Below, one piece after another: positions 49,833 through 53,123 of a DNA stretch of 53,123 bases. This DNA is from Deferribacteraceae bacterium UBA6793. Lineage in GTDB: Bacteria > Chrysiogenota > Deferribacteres > Deferribacterales > Geovibrionaceae. The DNA is taken from positions 1-53,123 of the forward strand of contig DKFP01000003.1 of the NCBI GenBank assembly GCA_002452405.1, in the 5' to 3' direction. Under the pieces are notes generated by a model. The model was not told the DNA's origin. It saw only the letters and a list, made by a program, of their open reading frames with translations, and ran no database searches. The position numbers were made by a program, and so were the translations under genes. The number at the start of each line of letters is the position of its first letter. Position 1 is the first letter of the stretch.

Positions 49833-50002
49833 TTTATCTCCTGTCTTTGTATGCAGGACACACCTTCACGGTCTCCTGCAAACGGGTTTCATGACTGACT
49901 GCATAAAGGCAGTTTCAATTGTTTCAGAATGCCGCAGAAAAGAGGTCAGATTTTGCTTCTTCTGTGCTTTTCCGCGGCTTTTTCAGATATCTGTCAGAAA
50001 AA
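49833..50002. other. Spacer between the 55-aa gene and flgG
   Basis: No gene is seen. On the minus strand a GCCGC-GGAAAAG / CTTTTC-TGCGGC stem of about 12 bp with a mismatch lies at 49930-49982, with a loop of about 22 nt, and a T-run follows the 55-aa stop. These may attenuate or process the transcript before flgG. Confidence 0.3.
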
Positions 50003-50170
50003 CTATTTCGTCTTCTGAGCCGCAGCCATTGACTTTGCACTGTCAGACAGTGTTAACTTGTCATACTCCTGAACGGGCGCCTTCTGAGCCGCAGCCGTTT
50101 TCACGTTTTGATTACCGCCTATTTCTCTTACCTGATTTACAGCAGAAGCTGTTGAACCTGCTACTTGCAT
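50003..50170 (-). CDS. Small protein (55 aa), FlgM-like fragment possible
   Basis: A 55-residue protein, MQVAGSTASAVNQVREIGGN through EYDKLTLSDSAKSMAAAQKTK. It has no signal or membrane segment. The KLTLSDSAK stretch resembles the N-terminal half of FlgM, the anti-sigma-28 factor, but the sigma-binding half is missing, so this is only a suggestion. AAAQK occurs twice, matching a repeated 16-nt stretch. AGGAGGAC precedes the ATG at 50170, and a sigma-54-like promoter lies about 96-112 nt upstream. It stands first in the flgG-flgA-flgI direction. Confidence 0.6.
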   Translation of the reverse strand: MQVAGSTASAVNQVREIGGNQNVKTAAAQKAPVQEYDKLTLSDSAKSMAAAQKTK

Positions 50171-50265
50171 GTTGTCCTCCTGTTTTTTTATATGCACATC
50201 TCTTGGTCAAAGAGAATACATCCTTTCTTCACAATCACTTACTTTCCTCTTCATGACTATATAAG

Positions 50266-50282
50266 AGCAACATACATGCCAT
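50266..50282 (-). promoter_or_regulatory. Sigma-54-like promoter upstream of the 55-aa gene
   Basis: On the minus strand the site reads ATGGCATGTATGTTGCT, matching TGGCA-N-G and TTGCT with GG and GC exactly 10 nt apart. It would drive the 55-aa gene and possibly flgG, flgA and flgI with a leader of about 85 nt. Confidence 0.65.
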
Positions 50283-50430
50283 TAATTACTTTCTTTTATT
50301 TATTCTCAGATATTATGATAAAGGAAATATTTACCTCCATGCAGGAAAAAATGACCTCCTTATTCTAAGCACATTTTCCACACACATCAGTAGTTTATAC
50401 AATTTATTCACATTCGGCACCGGTCATAAA

Positions 50431-50467
50431 AAAAGGTCAGACAGAATTGAATTCCGCCTGACCTTTT
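50431..50467. terminator. Terminator after flgH
   Basis: AAAAGGTCAG and CTGACCTTTT form a perfect 10-bp stem with a 17-nt loop, 31 nt past the flgH stop. A run of T follows on the minus strand, so it ends flgH transcripts. Confidence 0.75.
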
Positions 50468-50497
50468 CAGCGTCAGCAGTGACGGGACGTATATGCT

Positions 50498-51187
50498 TTA
50501 AAAAGGTGATATCCAGCCCAGAATTGACAGAAGCCAACCCGGCACGCTGGCAAGGCTCAGCTGCCCCTGACCGTTATAGGATATTTTAGTGTCGGCGAGG
50601 TCGGTGGAGTTTATGGTGTTATCCATAGAGATATCTCTCAGTCTGGCTATACCGCTGAGGGTGATCACCTGCTGCTGGTTGTCCACCACTATCTCTTTAT
50701 GCCCCTCCATAACAACATTGCCTGAAGGCATTATATCAACTATCCTTGCAGACATGGTTCCTGTCACAGAGTCGCTCTTACTGCGCTTGCCGCCGCCTTT
50801 AAATTTGCTGCTTGCATTCGCTTTAGTGTTATACTTGCTCAGCGGTATACCTAAAATGGAATTGGCTACGCTGTTTGTGCTCTGTTCCTTTGATGTATTG
50901 GTATCAATTGAATTGGTTGAGAAGGACGATTCCATAATATTTATGGTGATTATCTCGCCGATGCTTCTGGTTTTATAATCAAGAAAAAGACTGCTGTTGT
51001 TGCCGCCGGTTGTCCATAGCGAAGGGGTGGCATCCTTTGCGGCAAGCGCCTTCTTTTCCTTGCCAAATTCCTCGACTTCATGCTTGTAGCTTTTTGCTAT
51101 GGCGTCGTTATCATATTTGGCTGTCGTAACGCATCCGCACAATGTCAGCGCTGAGATCATCACCACAAAAAATTCATTATTCTTCAT
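50498..51187 (-). CDS. flgH: Flagellar L-ring lipoprotein FlgH
   Basis: A 229-residue outer-membrane lipoprotein. The lipobox is TLCGC near residue 19, and LWTTGGNNSSLFLDYKTRSIGEIITI followed by the VIDIMPSGNVVMEG block is typical of FlgH. It forms the L-ring in the outer membrane. The usual place is between flgG or flgA and flgI; here it stands upstream with its own promoter and terminator. A GGAG lies 7 nt before the ATG, inside a palindrome. Confidence 0.93.
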   Translation of the reverse strand: MKNNEFFVVMISALTLCGCVTTAKYDNDAIAKSYKHEVEEFGKEKKALAAKDATPSLWTTGGNNSSLFLDYKTRSIGEIITINIMESSFSTNSIDTNTSKEQSTNSVANSILGIPLSKYNTKANASSKFKGGGKRSKSDSVTGTMSARIVDIMPSGNVVMEGHKEIVVDNQQQVITLSGIARLRDISMDNTINSTDLADTKISYNGQGQLSLASVPGWLLSILGWISPF

Positions 51188-51194
51188 GCGATTG

Positions 51195-51219
51195 CTCCGT
51201 ATTATCTTTCAATACGGAG
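51195..51219 (-). other. Palindrome covering the flgH ribosome binding site
   Basis: CTCCGTATT and AATACGGAG form a perfect 9-bp inverted repeat with a 7-nt spacer, and the right arm contains the flgH GGAG. If both arms are transcribed, it would hide the site; the nearby sigma-54-like promoter would start within the left arm, which weakens that idea. Confidence 0.4.
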
Positions 51220-51222
51220 AAT

Positions 51223-51239
51223 ATCAATTAAGGTGCCAG
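51223..51239 (-). promoter_or_regulatory. Sigma-54-like promoter for flgH
   Basis: On the minus strand the site reads CTGGCACCTTAATTGAT, with TGGCAC perfect and TTGAT in place of TTGCW, at correct spacing. It lies 36-52 nt before the flgH ATG. Confidence 0.6.
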
Positions 51240-51304
51240 AAAGGGTTAAACAGAGCTTTTCAAATGTGTTAAGGTCGTATGGAAATTCCGGCTATAATAT
51301 GTCG

Positions 51305-51523
51305 TTACGCTTTGAAATCAAATACAGAGCCGGTTTCATTACCTTCAACTGCGTTGTTGACCCCCTCAGGCGTAAGCCCGCTCAAAACAGATGGAACAGC
51401 CGTATTCATTGCTTCTTCAGCTTCGTCGTCGGAAAACATACTTCCGACCGCAGAACCAACCTCATAAAGTATCTTTCCGGCTGAAAGCACCGTTCCCGCC
51501 ATCGCAAGTGTTGTTAAGTCCAT
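51305..51523 (-). CDS. Small protein (72 aa) with Gly-rich helix, unrecognised
   Basis: A 72-residue protein beginning MDLTTLAMAGTVLSAGKILY. The small-residue-rich helix (AGTVLSAGKILYEVGSAVGS) could pack in a membrane or an oligomer; the rest is acidic. No family was recognised. AGGAGGAG precedes the ATG at 51523. It lies directly upstream of flgH in the same direction, so a flagellar link is possible but not shown. Confidence 0.55.
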   Translation of the reverse strand: MDLTTLAMAGTVLSAGKILYEVGSAVGSMFSDDEAEEAMNTAVPSVLSGLTPEGVNNAVEGNETGSVFDFKA

Positions 51524-51639
51524 ACGCTCCTCCTTGACATACTTATATATCGGAAATTTAAACCAATACTCCATGCCTATAAAGGGAAAACATAATGTGA
51601 TAAATAAGTGTGAAATATGCATATTTTATGACTGACTCA

Positions 51640-52018
51640 GAAGTGTTGTTTTAATGCTGATTTAAAAAATCCGAAAGGGTATCTGTTTGTTACTAAGTCT
51701 GGTCGTAAATTTTTTCTAATCGTATTTGCCATGATCAGGATACAAAATATAATAATTTCGCTTTAAGTTACTCTCCGGAGGATACCGCCCTCACTTCCGC
51801 ACTATATTTATGTCCATTTTCATCACCGCTAAGATTTCTAAATTTAATTTTCAACCTAATTATTCCTTTAAAGTATTCTTTTCGTACTTTTTATTAAAAT
51901 TCACATTAAAAATCACATTATGCTTTTACTGAGATTTATCTATTATAAATCATGTGCTAAGCGAAGTTTTTTATATTTGCCAAATCACAGTAGCTTAAAA
52001 TTAATTATGAGGTGTATT
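51640..52018. other. A+T-rich intergenic region
   Basis: This region lies between the leftward 72-aa gene and the rightward secreted-protein gene. It is strongly A+T-rich from about 51700 on. No tRNA, repeat copy or coding frame with a ribosome binding site was found. An ORF-like extension upstream of 52019 lacks a convincing start. Confidence 0.5.
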
Positions 52019-52591
52019 ATGAAATTCCGAGTTCTATTTTTCTCAATTTCTATGATTTGCTTTTCATTAAATCTGTCTGCTTTCGAATATGATGGTTTAT
52101 ACAAAGGAACTAAACTACTTTCACCGGAACAAAACGTCAATTTCTGTACTGTATTTGCAAACGGTACATCAATGATGAGCGTGCTTAATGCCAGCAAGGC
52201 AAATGCTGCTATTCTTACCGATATTAATGATATAAAATCCATAACTATAGATGATTTTAATAAACTTATTCTTCAGTATGATATTGATGGAACACTAAAA
52301 TTTTCTTTGGGTTCAACTATTAGCGGATGGAAACAAGTCGGTCTTGTGCCTTTCGAACATCCATGCATTGACAGTGACGATACAATTAACTTTATAGAGC
52401 ATGTTACACTTGGATTTAATAAAATGACTAAAGGAAACCAAAATAAACTGACTTTTAGCACTTCAGCATATAACTCTATAAGAAATTTTATAAATAAGTA
52501 CCCTAACATACCTGTCTATGCATTGATTTGGGAATCAGTAGATGGTAGGCATACAGATAAAGGATGGGTGGTCAGAATAAAAAGAAAATAG
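52019..52591 (+). CDS. Hypothetical secreted protein
   Basis: A 190-residue protein with a signal peptide (MKFRVLFFSISMICFSLNLSA) and no recognised domain. Two Cys in the mature part (in VNFCTVFANG and HPCIDSDD) could form a disulfide. The gene is much more A+T-rich than the rest of the window, indicating acquisition or relaxed selection. A GAGGTG lies 5 nt before the ATG at 52019, which was preferred to the start at 51920. The ending IWESVDGRHTDKGWVVRIKR is polar. It stands alone and is followed by two hairpins. Confidence 0.6.
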   Translation: MKFRVLFFSISMICFSLNLSAFEYDGLYKGTKLLSPEQNVNFCTVFANGTSMMSVLNASKANAAILTDINDIKSITIDDFNKLILQYDIDGTLKFSLGSTISGWKQVGLVPFEHPCIDSDDTINFIEHVTLGFNKMTKGNQNKLTFSTSAYNSIRNFINKYPNIPVYALIWESVDGRHTDKGWVVRIKRK

Positions 52592-52612
52592 GAAAAAGGA
52601 TAATTTTGCATA

Positions 52613-52640
52613 TTTATCTCTGTCTGATGACAGAGATAAA
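52613..52640 (+). other. Perfect 12-bp hairpin after the secreted-protein gene
   Basis: TTTATCTCTGTC and GACAGAGATAAA pair perfectly around a TGAT loop, 22 nt past the stop codon. The lack of a T-run afterwards argues against a simple terminator. Confidence 0.5.
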
Positions 52641-52797
52641 AGACCGGATTGCATTCTCCAGTCAGTTCTCACAAATACTCAAGTTGCTGTAGTTTAACTA
52701 AAACTAACGAGTCACACAGTCAAGACAAATGCAGAACAAAACAGCTTTAGCTGAGAACTGTTCTCATTGTGTTTTAACCGGTTTATCAACAAAATAA

Positions 52798-52823
52798 GGG
52801 CAATATTTATATTGCCCTTTTAT
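52798..52823 (+). terminator. Rho-independent terminator
   Basis: GGGCAATA and TATTGCCC form an 8-bp stem followed by TTTTAT and further A+T. No coding gene ends close by, so it may end the secreted-protein transcript after a 200-nt tail or serve an unseen RNA. Confidence 0.6.
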
Positions 52824-52922
52824 TTAATATTTTTTAAACGTAATTTCTTCTTTTGTTTTACACTTTAAAATCAATATTTTAAGAATTCTGCTTGAGATAA
52901 AATCCACCAGTTTTACTGGCAG

Positions 52923-53123
52923 AGACGGAAACGGGTTTTCGGTTTAGTCTTTAGATGTGAGCGAAAGGAAGCTGACGCAGAAGGACGTAGTGATAAACTT
53001 TTTGGCTGGAAACGAGCTATACGAGGCGGCTTTTTATTTGTGAGTGTGAGATTGCGTCGTCACGATGTTCCTCGCAAAGACGAATAGAGGTTTTATACTT
53101 AGTCTTTAGATGCAAGCAGAACA
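52923..53123. repeat. Paired direct repeats with partial copy of the dispersed element
   Basis: Two stretches of about 40 bp (from 52923 and from 53078) are similar, both carrying TTAGTCTTTAGATG and lying exactly 155 bp apart. Between them, at 53047-53085, is a partial copy G of the dispersed element (GAGATTGCG then CCTCGCAAAGACG). The window ends inside the second repeat. Confidence 0.55.

Noticed and set aside
3241..53123. CRISPR array
   Set aside because: No regular series of 25-40-bp repeats with unique spacers was seen; the repeats found are isolated between genes.

Overview
The window reads as chromosomal DNA of a motile, Gram-negative, probably anaerobic or microaerophilic bacterium of roughly balanced base composition. 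The Gram-negative call rests on lipid A and core genes (waaA, an LpxL/HtrB-type acyltransferase, lpxB), a TolC-type outer-membrane protein, and P- and L-ring flagellar genes. The gene mix (flagellar operons with sigma-54-like promoters, NikR, an orphan HypE, a CxxCH lipoprotein cytochrome, a ferredoxin-nitroreductase fusion, an MCP with a Cys cluster) would suit the Deferribacterota (Geovibrio, Denitrovibrio or Seleniivibrio-like). That placement is inference only; no rRNA or tRNA gene was recognised.

Layout. 1-2374 (+): a DUF374 acyltransferase fragment, waaA and an LpxL-like acyltransferase, overlapping. 2352-3182 (-): a DUF1461-like membrane protein preceded by a 32-residue membrane peptide. 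3535-7823 (+): argD, argF, argG and glyQ. 7979-9150: a class D beta-lactamase convergent with nikR. 9331-14098: a lipoprotein tyrosine phosphatase, rsgA, tpx, an unknown acidic protein, an A+T-rich DUF3800 gene followed by an 81-nt folded element, and a DJ-1 family gene. 14203-18088 (+): trpB2-queH and a chemoreceptor. 18359-23525 (+): UDP-glucuronate decarboxylase, UDP-glucose dehydrogenase, DUF2905, YjbQ, a DHH phosphoesterase, engB, a PLD-like protein and a cytochrome c lipoprotein, closely packed.

38693-23796 (-) is one long co-directional block. First come hypE-hisI-pilM-AMIN-like lipoprotein-lpxB. Then a sigma-54-like promoter precedes the flagellar run fliK-flgD-flgE-motA-motB-fliL-fliN-fliO-fliP-fliQ, which ends in a secreted caspase-like protease. 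fliM and fliR are missing from their usual places, and fliP appears to start at an ATT codon.

39009-46967 holds a SulP transporter, a CMD/AhpD-like protein divergent from a LysR regulator, a thioesterase interrupted at a TA repeat, a ferredoxin-nitroreductase, an RRM protein with a folded leader, a glutathione peroxidase, a TolC-like protein and a DegT aminotransferase. 51523-47087 (-) is a second flagellar block (72-aa protein, flgH, 55-aa protein, flgG, flgA, flgI) with two further sigma-54-like sites. The right end is A+T-rich, with one unrecognised secreted protein, hairpins and repeats.

A dispersed family of 65-85-bp elements with GAGA(T/C)-(T/C)GC ends occurs between genes at six places, plus a partial copy at the right edge. 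The most unusual observations are the caspase-like gene attached to fliQ, the ATT start of fliP, the TA-repeat-interrupted thioesterase, the folded element after the DUF3800 gene, and the repeat family.
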